Below are positions 27,515-36,500 of a stretch of 64,000 bases of DNA, in pieces. This DNA comes from Psychrobacter sp. ANT_WB68. Its GTDB lineage: Bacteria; Pseudomonadota; Gammaproteobacteria; Pseudomonadales; Moraxellaceae. Position 1 is the first letter of the stretch. Every line of letters starts with the position of its first letter. The notes under the pieces are model-generated. The model was given only the letters and a program-made list of their open reading frames with translations. It did no database searches and was not told the origin of the DNA. A program made the position numbers and the translations under genes. Location: NCBI RefSeq assembly GCF_008369115.1, contig NZ_VOAZ01000001.1:868001-932000 (forward strand), written 5' to 3'.

Positions 27515-28774
27515 CTAATTATTCGTCATAGTATATATCAAGATAATTAAAACAGTCATGTGAATAATTTGGATTGGAACAAAAGCAAGTGCGTATTGAA
27601 AACCACCAGTAATTGCCGCATTAATTGATTTAGAAATTGCATGTGTCGCTAAACCTAGTAATAAGGCGAGTAATAAAATAGGGTTAGTTGGGTTCCCTTG
27701 CATGACTACGGCAGCCATTGCTGCATGCACCTCAAACATAGAACTAAGTACGGTTCCTGCAATAAGACCCGCGTCACCCATCCATAAACTTAAACCATAA
27801 ACAAGTACTTGAATAATAGTAAGTGTGACTACAATGATACCTGCCTCTTTTAAACTAAACATAGGTGTATCAGTTAGCTTAGCTTTCTCTTCGGATCGAG
27901 TTTTTCTCATCAACCATATTCCAGGAATAATTAAAACTATCATGGCAATAATAGATGGGAATAATAAAATTTTAAGCCAACTAAAGCTTACACCTGCAAC
28001 AATAATAAGAAGTTGTACTAATGTTGCGACACAGGATATAAGGGCAGCTCCAGCATTTTCTTTTGCATCTGCACGACCATGACGAACTTCTATTCCAAGG
28101 CTTGCAACCGTGGCTGTACTAGATATAAATCCTGACGCTAAAGCAGATAAAAACATAGCGTGGCGTGATGGTAAAAGCCTCTTTGCCATATGTGCCAGTG
28201 CTTGAATGGCTAAAATCAATATCAATAATTTTAAAATAATATAAGGATTTAGTACTGAACCCCAAAGATCCCTATTGGGGGTTAAAGGAAGTGCAATTAA
28301 AAGTAAAGCAAGTAAAAAGATACCATCTCTGAATTCACGCTCAGTAATCCATTTAACCGCTACTCCATGCATTGAATGCTTTGTCACTAGAAGGAAGGTA
28401 AGGACTACTGTAAGTGCAGCTGCATAAGGAATATGCCATAAACATAGTCCACCTATAAAATAGGTGAGTATAAAAGCAAGTTCAGTGGTTACACCTGGAT
28501 CCTCAATTTGTTTATGAGTAGAGATGATACTTATACCACCTACTATCAATGCCCCTACGAGTCCCATAAGAGAACCGAAAGAGAAACAAATTACCCCTAA
28601 TAGAGAGCAAATTGCAAAAGATCTAATACCTGCAAAGCTGTGTTGATTTTCACGTTGTTTGCTACGCTCTCTTTCTAGACCAATGAGTAGTCCACAACCT
28701 AGCGCTGCGGTAGATGCAGTAATTAAGTTTTGGATAGATTCAATCGTAAATGTATTCTCTATTATGAAATTCAT
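27515..28774 (-). CDS. MgtC/DUF4010-family membrane protein
   Basis: A 419-residue integral membrane protein. The N-terminal part has the MgtC/SapB signature LLIGLERERSKQ...GIRSFA at about residues 30-60; the C-terminal two thirds are a DUF4010 region with multiple helices (PSRHAMFLSALASGFISSTATVASLG is typical). Roughly a dozen transmembrane segments are visible. I use the ATG at 28774: the upstream open extension would begin with TTG inside the right inverted repeat of IS copy 2, only 18 bp away. The family is linked to Mg or stress functions, but its biochemical role is not settled. The IS insertion has probably removed its original promoter. Confidence 0.85.
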   Translation of the reverse strand: MNFIIENTFTIESIQNLITASTAALGCGLLIGLERERSKQRENQHSFAGIRSFAICSLLGVICFSFGSLMGLVGALIVGGISIISTHKQIEDPGVTTELAFILTYFIGGLCLWHIPYAAALTVVLTFLLVTKHSMHGVAVKWITEREFRDGIFLLALLLIALPLTPNRDLWGSVLNPYIILKLLILILAIQALAHMAKRLLPSRHAMFLSALASGFISSTATVASLGIEVRHGRADAKENAGAALISCVATLVQLLIIVAGVSFSWLKILLFPSIIAMIVLIIPGIWLMRKTRSEEKAKLTDTPMFSLKEAGIIVVTLTIIQVLVYGLSLWMGDAGLIAGTVLSSMFEVHAAMAAVVMQGNPTNPILLLALLLGLATHAISKSINAAITGGFQYALAFVPIQIIHMTVLIILIYTMTNN

Positions 28775-28831
28775 CCCACTCTCTATGACCCCTGCTGTCA
28801 AATCCGTATAGTTGAACTTGGGAGATTTTGA

Positions 28832-29776
28832 TTACGCAGCCTGACGATAAGAATCAAACCACACCGGTCTTGGCGATCTATAGCCCAAACTCTTTTGAAT
28901 CCTAGTCCCACTGCGAGCATAGCTCTTGTCTTGCGTCGCTGCAAAGCAGTACTTTGCTAATCGCTCCTCATTATAATCCAGCTCGATATATTGTGTGATT
29001 TCGTTGATGGCTTCAAGCCTTGTTTTATAGTCGTGATGGTATACAAGTTCATGCTTCCTTGCGGAGCAGTGCTCCTCACCCGAGAAACTCTCTATTGGCG
29101 CATTATCAAAGCAATTACCTTTACCACTCATTGAGCCTTTAAAATGATGTCGCTTAATGATCTTGTGGTATGCATATCTACAGTATTGGCTGCCTCTATC
29201 AGAATGTAAAATCAGCCCTTGGCTTGGCCTTTTATTCTTAATTGCCATAATCAATGCTTTACAGACTAAATCAGCGGTTATGCGCTTGCCTGTGGTGTAA
29301 CCGACTAGTTCTTTAGTGTAGAGGTCTTTAACGCCTGCCAAGTATAACCAACTCTCGCTTGTCCATATGTAAGTAATATCACTGACCCGAGCCCCATTAG
29401 GGCGATTGGTATCAAATTTCTGATCGAGTAGGTTTGGATAGACAAACTTGTTATCGTCTGAGTTAGTGGTGATTTTAAAGCGCTTATGACGGCGGCATTT
29501 GATGCCATACTCTTCTTTGATACGTCTAACTATATATTTACTGATGGTATATCCTTGCCCTTTAAGATAAGCATACAATCGCTCATAGCCATAGCGCTGC
29601 TTAGTCTCGCCATGAGTCACCCTGACTAGCGACTCACATTGATTTCGATGAATCAGCTGATTGCTGATAACGCGATTTATCTAGTTGTAGTAGCTTGATG
29701 GCTTAACATCTAATAAGTGACACATGTAGGTGATGTTAAATATTTTTTGGTTATCCTTGATAAAGACGTACTGCAT
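28832..29776 (-). pseudogene. IS3-type transposase orfB, copy 2, broken
   Basis: Starts at 29776 (MQYVFIKDNQKIF) and is stopped by TAG at 29681-29683 where copy 1 has Trp (NYYNW); the remainder is open as 262 residues from 29620. The DDE core is complete: VSDITYIWT, LHSDRGSQY and NAPIESF. The C-terminal AKYCFAATQDKSYARS segment is encoded by repeat copy C. A shorter odd insertion, SGEEHCSARK in place of the usual FGTLK, occurs just after the catalytic Glu in both copies. Confidence 0.85.
28916..28972 (-). repeat. Palindromic interspersed repeat, copy C (in orfB)
   Basis: 57 bp, one base different from copy A over the aligned stretch, at the same place in orfB of IS copy 2. Hairpin core GCAAAGCAGTACTTTGC. 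Confidence 0.7.
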
Positions 29777-29936
29777 CAACTGTGTTTCGCGAAGTACGCC
29801 GTGGCCTCTTTTAGAATGTTTCGCTCCTCCTGAGCAACTTTCAGATCACGTTTCAGACGTTTATTCTCTTCTAGTATAGCCATGAGTTCAGGATCATACT
29901 ACTTAATGCAGATAAGCTTGCCTTTTTTCGCTTTGA
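29777..29936 (-). pseudogene. IS3-type orfA fragment, copy 2
   Basis: The 3-prime half of orfA only (leucine-zipper region and RDLKVAQEERNILKEATAYF). It lacks the inserted repeat of copy 1, giving the uninterrupted form of that site. Its left edge is the junction with the VOC fragment. Confidence 0.75.
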
Positions 29937-30100
29937 ACCTCGGTATACATTGCACCAATAGGGCTGTCATCCTCGATAATCTCAGTCGGCTCCATGATAG
30001 TGTACGAACCGATCACTTCAGTATAAAATTTTACAGCGGCATCTAAGTCAGGGATTAAAAGACCGATGTGTTAAAAACTTCTTGGATAGATATTATCCAT
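29937..30100 (-). pseudogene. VOC/glyoxalase-fold gene fragment
   Basis: Starts at ATG 30100 (MDNIYPRSF), has TAA at codon 10 (30071-30073), then reads HIGLLIPDLDAAVKFYTEV and IGSYTIMEPTE up to MYTEV, where it runs into IS sequence at about 29936. The HIGLxxPDLDAAVKFYTEVxG start is that of a VOC-superfamily protein. Only about the first 54 codons remain. Both a nonsense change and the IS-linked truncation have destroyed it. Confidence 0.75.
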
Positions 30101-30304
30101 TAAATGTGACAGAGCGGAATTAAAATTTCTAGAGTAGAAGCTCATTAACGGTAATAGAGGAGTACCGCTAAAAACTAGCAACTAATATAGTTACCTCTAA
30201 AACACTTATTACTTTAATAAACTCTTTCAGGTAACATTTCATAATGATCAAATTTAGCAGGAGCTACGCTTAGATAGCTCTCTAATCTGGACTGGAGAAA
30301 CTCG

Positions 30305-31540
30305 TTGCGCGCTATTCCTTATAAACTTATTGTTAGCGCACTACTGCTCATCATTGTTTCGGGCTTTTTTGCCTTTCGTTGGTGGCAAGGACCCCTATTA
30401 CCAAGCTATAGAATATCTTCGATGCCTTTGGTGCAGACGGTAGTAGCGACTGGACGGGTCGTCGCCGTATCAAATACTGATATTGGTAGCGAGATATCAG
30501 GTGTCGTATTAAAGCGGCTGGTGCAAGAAGGCGAACAAGTCGCTGCAGGAGATTTATTGTTGGTATTGAGCTCCGATGACGTTGCAGCCCAAGTGCGTCA
30601 GGCTGAAGCCGAGTTGGCGGAGTTGATTAGTAGCACTCGTCCACAAGCAGTGGTGGATTTGACTAATGCCGAAGTAGCGTTGGCGCAAGCTGACCGTAAT
30701 GTCGAGCGTAGGCGCGAATTGGCTGCTATCTCGGCCATCTCTGATGAGGAAATGGAGCAGGCGATTCAAGCCCAAGCACAAGCACGCAATGACCTTGAAA
30801 ATGCACGACTGAGAGCGAATGCACTCTCCTCTGGTGGTGTTGAAGAAGATTTATTACGTGCTCGTATCGCAGCATTGCAGGCTCAGCTCAACAAAGCGCA
30901 AGTACGTAGCAAAGTATCAGGCACTATTCTGACCCGTAATGTCGAGGTAGGCGATTTGGTACAACCAGGTCAGAGCTTGTTTACTATTGCCCTCGATGGT
31001 AAAACTGAAATAAGAGTACCGCTTGATGAACGTAATTTATCTCGATTGGCTTTGCAGCAACCAGCTGTCGCTATTGCCGATGCCTATCCGAATAAACCGT
31101 TCCCAGTACGTATTAGTTTCATTGCACCAAGTATAGATCCGCAACGCGGTACGGTAGAGGTGAGATTATCTGTCGATCCTGTACCTGATTTTTTGCGTCA
31201 AGATATGACGGTATCAGTGAATATCGAAACGGATCAACGCACAAAAGCCTTAGTCATTTCTAATGATGCACTAGCCAATGTTAAAGAAGACAGCGCCGAA
31301 GTATTATTATTGCGTGATGGTGAAGTTCAACGCCAACAAGTGAGGTTAGGATTACGTGGGTTGTCAGCATCAGAGGTGCTCTCAGGTTTAAGCGCAGGCG
31401 ATGAGATTTTAGTTGATGCCACTGCCTCACTAGCTGATGGCGCACGAGTTAGAACCAAGCTGCAAGCAGCACCTTTTGCTAATACTGATAAGATGAGGGC
31501 GGTAAAGGATAAGAACCAAGCAGCGGAGACAATCAATTGA
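30305..31540 (+). CDS. ABC-exporter periplasmic adaptor (MacA/HlyD-like)
   Basis: A 411-residue membrane-fusion protein. One N-terminal helix (LIVSALLLIIVSGFFAF, ~8-25) anchors it; then a biotinyl-lipoyl half (GSEISGVVLKRLVQEGEQVAAGDLLLVL), a long alpha-hairpin rich in Ala, Gln and Arg (~90-200), the second lipoyl half (SGTILTRNVEVGDLVQPGQSLF) and beta-barrel and membrane-proximal domains. The start codon is TTG at 30305, with GGAG upstream. Its stop overlaps the permease start by 4 bp. With permease and ATPase it forms a tripartite pump of the MacAB/DevBCA type. Substrate unknown. Confidence 0.9.
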   Translation: MRAIPYKLIVSALLLIIVSGFFAFRWWQGPLLPSYRISSMPLVQTVVATGRVVAVSNTDIGSEISGVVLKRLVQEGEQVAAGDLLLVLSSDDVAAQVRQAEAELAELISSTRPQAVVDLTNAEVALAQADRNVERRRELAAISAISDEEMEQAIQAQAQARNDLENARLRANALSSGGVEEDLLRARIAALQAQLNKAQVRSKVSGTILTRNVEVGDLVQPGQSLFTIALDGKTEIRVPLDERNLSRLALQQPAVAIADAYPNKPFPVRISFIAPSIDPQRGTVEVRLSVDPVPDFLRQDMTVSVNIETDQRTKALVISNDALANVKEDSAEVLLLRDGEVQRQQVRLGLRGLSASEVLSGLSAGDEILVDATASLADGARVRTKLQAAPFANTDKMRAVKDKNQAAETIN

Positions 31541-32796
31541 CGGCTTTTTTCGGTAGACTTTGGATTGACGCCAACATTGCCATCAGTTTCTTACGCGAGG
31601 GGCGAATACAGTCACTGATGATTACTCTGGGAGTGGCAATAGGTGTTGCCGTTATTATATTTATTACTGCATTGATTCAAGGATTACAGACCAATCTTAT
31701 TGACAGTACCCTAGGTAGTCAGGCACATATTCGCTTAGTATCGCCAGATGAAGTCAACCTAATAGAGTCACCTGCTGATGATACGCTACAACTGATACAA
31801 GAAGACAAGCGTCTACAACGTCTGCGTTCAATCAATAATTGGCAGCAAATTACGGATACTTTAGATCAACTGCCTATCTTAAAAGCAGTATCACCAAACG
31901 TATCTGGGCCTGGTTTCGTCAGGCGTGGTGAGGCACTAGAGTCAGTAATTCTAGTGGGTACTGATCTGGAACGCTATCAAAAGATCATACCACTCAGTGA
32001 GTATTTAATCAGTGGCGAGCTGCGAGTGGGCGCAGATAATGTGTTGATTGGCATTGAATTGGCCAAAAATTTGGGTGTAGAAGTCGGTAGTAAACTGCGC
32101 TTAGATACTGGTCAAGACGATGGTGATAGTAGTCCCAGTAATAACCTCAGTAGCAACAGCGCTGTAGTCAATATCGCTGGTATATTCGAGCTCGGCGTAC
32201 GAGAGCTAGATGCGCGCTACGTTTATCTAGACCTAAAACAAGCGCAGTCCTTACTTGGTTTGCCGGGTGGTATCACAGTCATTGATTTGACGGTTGAAGA
32301 CATCTTTGAAGCGGAGGAGATTGCTGCGCAAGTTGGACGCTTGACCTCACTGCAAGCAGAAAGCTGGATAAAAACCAATGCCCAATTGCTAAATGGTCTC
32401 ACTGCTCAAAGCCTATCTAGCAATATGATTGTAGGCTTTGTAGCGATCTCGGTGGCTTTTGGCATTGCCAGTGTGTTGTCGGTCAGTGTGGTTCAGCGTA
32501 CGCGAGAGATTGGCATCCTACGAGCAATGGGCGCAACCCGTCAGCAAATATTGCGAATATTCTTATTTCAAGGGGCTGTATTTGGCTTGCTAGGCTCGAT
32601 TGTCGGTAGTGGCGTCAGCTATGTATTGGTATGGTCTTTTAATACCTTCGGACCCAATATATTTACGATTCCAATATCTATAAACTTGATTTTAGTGACT
32701 ATGTCGTTAGCAACGTTAACGGGTGTTATAGCAGCAGCTATCCCAGCGCGGCGAGCAGCGTCACTTGATCCAGTGGTGGCTATTCGCTATGTCTAA
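31537..32796 (+). CDS. ABC-exporter permease (MacB/FtsX-like)
   Basis: A 419-residue permease with the MacB/FtsX plan: one helix near residues 27-48, a large periplasmic domain (~50-285), then three C-terminal helices (IVGFVAISVAFGIASVLSVS, ILRIFLFQGAVFGLLGSIVGSG, ILVTMSLATLTGVIAAAIPA). RTREIGILRAMGATRQQI and [17 protein letters not shown] are hallmark cytoplasmic motifs. Translation begins at a TTG overlapping the adaptor stop, and its own stop overlaps the ATPase start by 8 bp. Confidence 0.92.
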   Translation: MTAFFGRLWIDANIAISFLREGRIQSLMITLGVAIGVAVIIFITALIQGLQTNLIDSTLGSQAHIRLVSPDEVNLIESPADDTLQLIQEDKRLQRLRSINNWQQITDTLDQLPILKAVSPNVSGPGFVRRGEALESVILVGTDLERYQKIIPLSEYLISGELRVGADNVLIGIELAKNLGVEVGSKLRLDTGQDDGDSSPSNNLSSNSAVVNIAGIFELGVRELDARYVYLDLKQAQSLLGLPGGITVIDLTVEDIFEAEEIAAQVGRLTSLQAESWIKTNAQLLNGLTAQSLSSNMIVGFVAISVAFGIASVLSVSVVQRTREIGILRAMGATRQQILRIFLFQGAVFGLLGSIVGSGVSYVLVWSFNTFGPNIFTIPISINLILVTMSLATLTGVIAAAIPARRAASLDPVVAIRYV

Positions 32797-33568
32797 TAAT
32801 GATTCCAACGACACTTTTAACAATCGTTTTGCTAATATTTTTAATAAGACGTCAACCCCTATGTCCAGTCAATATCACGAAGTCTTGCGTCTAGAGGCAC
32901 TAAAAAAATCTTATAACATCGGTCAACCTAATGAGATTGAAGTGCTGCATGGTATTGATTTAACTATTGGTAATGATGACTTTGCAGCACTGATTGGTCC
33001 TTCAGGTTCGGGCAAAAGTACCTTATTAAATGTACTCGGTTTACTTGATCAGCCAACTAGCGGTGAGCTATATCTATTGGGTCAAGCAACCAGCGCTATG
33101 AATGATGGCAGTCGCACCGCTTTACGTGGCAGTAGTATTGGCTTTGTTTTTCAGTTCCATCATCTGATTCAAGCTTTTAGCGCCTTAGATAATATCTTGA
33201 TGCCTCTAACGTTAACACAGGGTCGTCCAGATAAATTCGCTATTCAAAAAGCGCAGGAACTACTGGCAGCTGTTGGTCTAGAGCGCTTCGCTGACAGTAG
33301 ACCTAACGAGCTCTCAGGGGGTCAGCAACAGCGTGTTGCTATTGCAAGAGCATTGATAACCCAGCCTGCCTTGTTATTGGCTGATGAACCTACGGGTAAT
33401 CTGGATACTGTTACGGCTGGCGAAGTATTTGAGCTGTTTCGCAAAGTCAATCAGGAACGTGATTGTGCGGTATTGCTGGTCACTCATGATCCGCGCTTGT
33501 CAGCATCTTGTGATCGCACGATTAATTTGGTTGATGGTCGTATTGAGAGTGATACGTTGAATAATTGA
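32789..33568 (+). CDS. ABC-exporter ATPase (MacB/LolD-like)
   Basis: A 259-residue ABC ATPase. Walker [10 protein letters not shown] at 70-78, signature [14 protein letters not shown] from 175, Walker [14 protein letters not shown] from 194 and H-loop VTHDPRL are all intact. The first ~32 residues are an unconserved Asn-rich tail. I chose ATG 32789, which overlaps the permease stop, rather than the ATG at 32765 inside the permease. In this exporter class the ATPase drives mechanotransmission rather than direct substrate passage. Confidence 0.93.
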   Translation: MSNNDSNDTFNNRFANIFNKTSTPMSSQYHEVLRLEALKKSYNIGQPNEIEVLHGIDLTIGNDDFAALIGPSGSGKSTLLNVLGLLDQPTSGELYLLGQATSAMNDGSRTALRGSSIGFVFQFHHLIQAFSALDNILMPLTLTQGRPDKFAIQKAQELLAAVGLERFADSRPNELSGGQQQRVAIARALITQPALLLADEPTGNLDTVTAGEVFELFRKVNQERDCAVLLVTHDPRLSASCDRTINLVDGRIESDTLNN

Positions 33569-33801
33569 AAAATAGAGTATTGGCGGTGTGCTTGAGTAGA
33601 TAAGTAACCGCTCATAATTACGATTACTCAGAAGAAAATTTAACCAGTTTTATCCTACCATTACGATACATACGAATATCTTTATGAGCGAATAAATATA
33701 GAAACACCGTTCATCATCTCATCATTCAAGGCAGAAACCGTCCAAAATATTATAAATCAAAGCATACTCAAAATTTTGATAACCCAGCTAACTATAATCA
33801 C

Positions 33802-33888
33802 TTAGCCACCTAGTATTGGCAACCAAAATACCAAGGCCAAAAGTGTGACTAGCAATAAGGGAGGAGTGATTAATAAGCCAACTTTCAT
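33802..33888 (-). CDS. Possible 28-residue single-helix membrane peptide
   Basis: ATG at 33888, stop at 33802. The product MKVGLLITPPLLLVTLLALV... followed by FWLPILGG is almost wholly hydrophobic, with one Lys at the N-terminus, as in real small membrane proteins. GGGTGAT ends three bases before the ATG, a weak ribosome site. It is separated from the upstream tRNA by a terminator, so it would need its own promoter. Could be chance. Confidence 0.25.
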   Translation of the reverse strand: MKVGLLITPPLLLVTLLALVFWLPILGG

Positions 33889-34015
33889 ATATCACCCATG
33901 CAGCAGCATATAACCATAGCGTTAGTAGTCATCATACTTTAATTACTACAAGGGTCAAAGTATCAAGATAGTATCAAAAAATTAATTACATCAGTGTCTT
34001 TGCACAAAATTCAAG

Positions 34016-34056
34016 CAATAAAAAACTCCTTTAAATCTGAAGATTTAAAGGAGTTT
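34016..34056 (-). terminator. Terminator of the tRNA gene
   Basis: Perfect 16-bp arms (AAACTCCTTTAAATCT and its complement) around a 2-nt centre, followed leftward by TTTTTTATTG. Ends transcription of the tRNA just upstream on this strand. Confidence 0.85.
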
Positions 34057-34061
34057 GAATA

Positions 34062-34138
34062 TGGTGGGCCCAGTAGGACTTGAACCTACGACCAAAGGAT
34101 TATGAGTCCTCTGCTCTAACCAACTGAGCTATGGGCCC
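34062..34138 (-). tRNA. tRNA with CAU anticodon, probably tRNA-Ile2
   Basis: 77 nt including an encoded CCA. Acceptor GGGCCCA/TGGGCCC, D-arm AGCTCAGTTGGTTAGAGC, anticodon loop CTCATAA, T-arm GTAGGTTCAAGTCCTAC. The CAU anticodon leaves three options. TTTGGTCG before a TTCAAGTCC T-loop matches the lysidine-modified isoleucine tRNA (ileX type) better than elongator methionine tRNA; it is not initiator-like. Ile2 versus Met should be settled by identity-element scoring. Confidence 0.92.
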
Positions 34139-34154
34139 TAACGTTAGACGCACA

Positions 34155-34182
34155 ATGATACCTGATTTTTTTAGATTTTCAA
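34155..34182 (-). promoter_or_regulatory. Promoter of the tRNA gene
   Basis: TTGAAA (34177-34182) and TATCAT (34155-34160) with a 16-bp spacer on the minus strand, about 16 bp before the mature 5-prime end. Confidence 0.6.
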
Positions 34183-34231
34183 GTAAAAGATAGGAACTAA
34201 TACAGATATATTTACGCAGTGCTACTTTCTA

Positions 34232-35044
34232 TCAAATATGACCGCCAGCCAATGTCAGGCTTCGGCCTCCATCTACCGTAATTATCTCACCAGTGACATA
34301 ACTGGCTTGTGCAAGATAAAGGACACTATGCGCAATCTCAGCAGGTTTGCCTATTCGCTGCATAGGAATAGAGTCGACAATACTTTTTTGCTGCTGTTGG
34401 TCAAGTGCTTGGTCGCTATCCGCATCTGGTAAGATGTTAACGCCAGGAGCGACGCCGTTGACGCGTACATCAGGCGCCATATCAAGCGCCAGTGACTGCA
34501 CCATCATCCTATGCGCCGCCTTTGCCATATTGTAGACAGCATAATGACCAAAAGGTTTATTATGCGCATGGATATCAAGTAGGCTAATAATACAGCCTTG
34601 TTGTGTCCGTAGATAAGGGTATAACGCTTGGCTCAATAATAAAGGCGCTTTGGCGTTAGTCAAAAACAATTCATCCCACTGATCAAGATTGATATGACCA
34701 AGCGGACTTGGATAAAAGCGTGAGGCGTTGTGTACTAGGACATCGAGTTGCCCAAATGCTTGCATGATATTGCGAGTAAATTGCTGTAGCGTCTCGCTAT
34801 TATTAACAACCGCCAAATCTGCAAGGACAACGACCACACTATCAGGACGGTTTTGATTAAGCGCATCAGCTAACGCATTGGCTTCTTGTTTACTATGATG
34901 GCAATGAATAATGACACGGTAGCCTTGCTCATGGGCGGCACGAACAATAGCCGCACCGATACGCTTAGCGCCACCAGTTACTAGCATGACTGGCGCTGAG
35001 GCATTAGTGTCTTTTGGTTGGTTTAAGCTAAATTCTTGGTTCAT
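34232..35044 (-). CDS. Pteridine reductase (short-chain dehydrogenase)
   Basis: A 270-residue NADPH-dependent short-chain dehydrogenase. TGGAKRIG at 23-30 has the Arg typical of pteridine reductases (TGxxxRxG). The usual catalytic Ser is replaced by Asp157 (ISLLDIHA), as in PTR1/FolM, while Y171 and K175 of YNMAK are kept. It would reduce dihydropteridines in folate or monapterin metabolism. The open frame extends to 35197 into cca; I choose the ATG at 35044 (MNQEFSL), 46 bp after the cca stop. Confidence 0.85.
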   Translation of the reverse strand: MNQEFSLNQPKDTNASAPVMLVTGGAKRIGAAIVRAAHEQGYRVIIHCHHSKQEANALADALNQNRPDSVVVVLADLAVVNNSETLQQFTRNIMQAFGQLDVLVHNASRFYPSPLGHINLDQWDELFLTNAKAPLLLSQALYPYLRTQQGCIISLLDIHAHNKPFGHYAVYNMAKAAHRMMVQSLALDMAPDVRVNGVAPGVNILPDADSDQALDQQQQKSIVDSIPMQRIGKPAEIAHSVLYLAQASYVTGEIITVDGGRSLTLAGGHI

Positions 35045-35090
35045 ATTAAAGGTGTTTTTATAATCTAAAATGCTGGTTGCAAGAGCTTGT

Positions 35091-36290
35091 TTACGAGAAA
35101 TGTCGTGCTTGTAAATGCTCAATTCTACGTTGTCGTAATGCTTCGCCAATCGCTGGACCTTTGAGATTTTCATCAATATCATCCATGCCGATTGCACGAA
35201 AGCTACTCAGTGCCAACATCATTTGTCGATGCTGTATGGCGAGTTGTAATACATGGCCAGTGACCAAGAGCTGCGAGAGTTTTTCCGGTGCTTTATGGGC
35301 GCTACAGGCTTGGATAAGATCAATTTTCTGAGCGGCGTTAAGCTGGTTTATGATGCTAAGATTCTTTGCTTGCTGCACAAACAAAGTAGCAAATTGAGTC
35401 TGTGCTTTTGGTACCTTCGCGCTGTTACCTATCTCATTAATACCTTTAACGGCAGTCGCCATCATATCTGGATTTAAGTCTATAGATTCTAAAGCAAATA
35501 AATCACTGTTCAGACTTGCCATTAATAAAGCCCAGCGCTGTGACAAATTTAACTGCATTTGACCAGCGAAATATAACGCCGTTTGTACAATCTCTCTTAT
35601 TTGGCCGTATTGAGCATGGCTCCAAGCTTGATGTAGCGGGGCAAAATATTCTATCAGCGCACCAATCTCAAAAAGCTGCTGCCAATAAACCTGAGGCGAT
35701 ACTTGCATCATGGCACGGCTTGATTCTTGCCAAATGCGTTCACTACTTAAATGCGCAAGCTCTCCTGAGCCTACCAATTGGCGCATCAATAGCAAGGTTT
35801 CATCGGCGATGCGAAAGCCCAAATCGTAATAACGTCCATAAAAGCGTGCGGTTCGCAGTACCCTCAATGGGTCTTCACTAAAAGCGCTTGAGACATGCCG
35901 CAGGATTTTATTGTCAATGTCTTGCAATCCGCCATAGTAATCAACCACTTTACCATTGATTGGCGTATCATCGGTCAAGCTTTTGACTTCAATGGCCATA
36001 GCATTCACGGTTAAATCGCGGCGTTGCAGGTCTTCACGTAATGTCACATCAGGGCTCGCATGCACACTAAAGCCTTGATAGCCTAGACCTTGCTTACGCT
36101 CAGTACGTGCTAGGGCGTACTCTTCACGGCTGATAGGGTGCAAAAACACGGGAAAGTCTGCGCCTACTTGTTGAAAACCTGCACCCAACATGTCTGCGAC
36201 AGTCGCGCCGACGACGACAAAGTCTTTATCTTTGATAGGACGACCTAACAATTGGTCACGGACGGCACCGCCGACGAGATACACTTGCAT
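35091..36290 (-). CDS. cca: CCA-adding tRNA nucleotidyltransferase
   Basis: A 399-residue class II tRNA nucleotidyltransferase, which builds or repairs the tRNA 3-prime CCA end. LVGGAVRD at 5-12, metal-binding D21 and D23 in KDKDFVVVG, and the [10 protein letters not shown] block are clear. The C-terminal half should contain an HD phosphohydrolase site as in E. coli (CHDLGK); here the corresponding stretch reads [16 protein letters not shown], with no HD pair, so only the nucleotidyltransferase seems to remain. It is the first gene of a two-gene unit with the pteridine reductase. Confidence 0.93.
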   Translation of the reverse strand: MQVYLVGGAVRDQLLGRPIKDKDFVVVGATVADMLGAGFQQVGADFPVFLHPISREEYALARTERKQGLGYQGFSVHASPDVTLREDLQRRDLTVNAMAIEVKSLTDDTPINGKVVDYYGGLQDIDNKILRHVSSAFSEDPLRVLRTARFYGRYYDLGFRIADETLLLMRQLVGSGELAHLSSERIWQESSRAMMQVSPQVYWQQLFEIGALIEYFAPLHQAWSHAQYGQIREIVQTALYFAGQMQLNLSQRWALLMASLNSDLFALESIDLNPDMMATAVKGINEIGNSAKVPKAQTQFATLFVQQAKNLSIINQLNAAQKIDLIQACSAHKAPEKLSQLLVTGHVLQLAIQHRQMMLALSSFRAIGMDDIDENLKGPAIGEALRQRRIEHLQARHFS

Positions 36291-36382
36291 AATAGTCTCT
36301 TTGTATTCATTGATGAGCGATAAAATGGTGGATGAGCGTTGATTGGCTTACTTATCGTGTCTTTATTCAGTGTATTTTGCTC

Positions 36383-36426
36383 AAAAAAAACCAGCCAACG
36401 CTCGATTATGAGTATTGGCTGGTTTT
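36383..36426 (-). terminator. Terminator of maeB
   Basis: Arms CCAGCCAA (36391-36398) and TTGGCTGG (36415-36422). Leftward it is followed by eight U. Stops maeB reading into cca. Confidence 0.85.
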
Positions 36427-36500
36427 AGTATAGCAGACGGTTTCTAGAAATAAATAACAGAAGACCGTCTTAATAATGCATTTATACGCTGTATAAACGA

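Larger units (their letters stand above)
28793..29936 (-). mobile_element. IS3-family element, copy 2 (left end lost)
   Basis: The same element as copy 1 in the same orientation. The right end is intact (TGCTG at 28793), but similarity stops at about 29936 inside orfA, before the helix-turn-helix and left inverted repeat, where VOC-gene sequence takes over. The retained DDE residues are all present, but orfB has a TAG at 29681-29683. The element is not mobile. Confidence 0.85.
33569..34061. other. Intergenic region, mostly empty
   Basis: About 490 bp between the ABC exporter and the tRNA. It contains the tRNA terminator and one possible 28-codon leftward gene (see 33802-33888). No clear terminator for the exporter operon was recognised. 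The rest is AT-rich with nothing I can name. Confidence 0.4.

Noticed and set aside
28775-28801. TTG start extending the MgtC/DUF4010 protein by nine residues
   Set aside because: The extension is encoded partly by the IS inverted repeat; the ATG at 28774 fits better.
24033-29936. CRISPR array or phage suspected from repeats in the IS region
   Set aside because: Only three repeat copies at irregular distances, all in transposase genes; no cas, integrase or phage structural genes.
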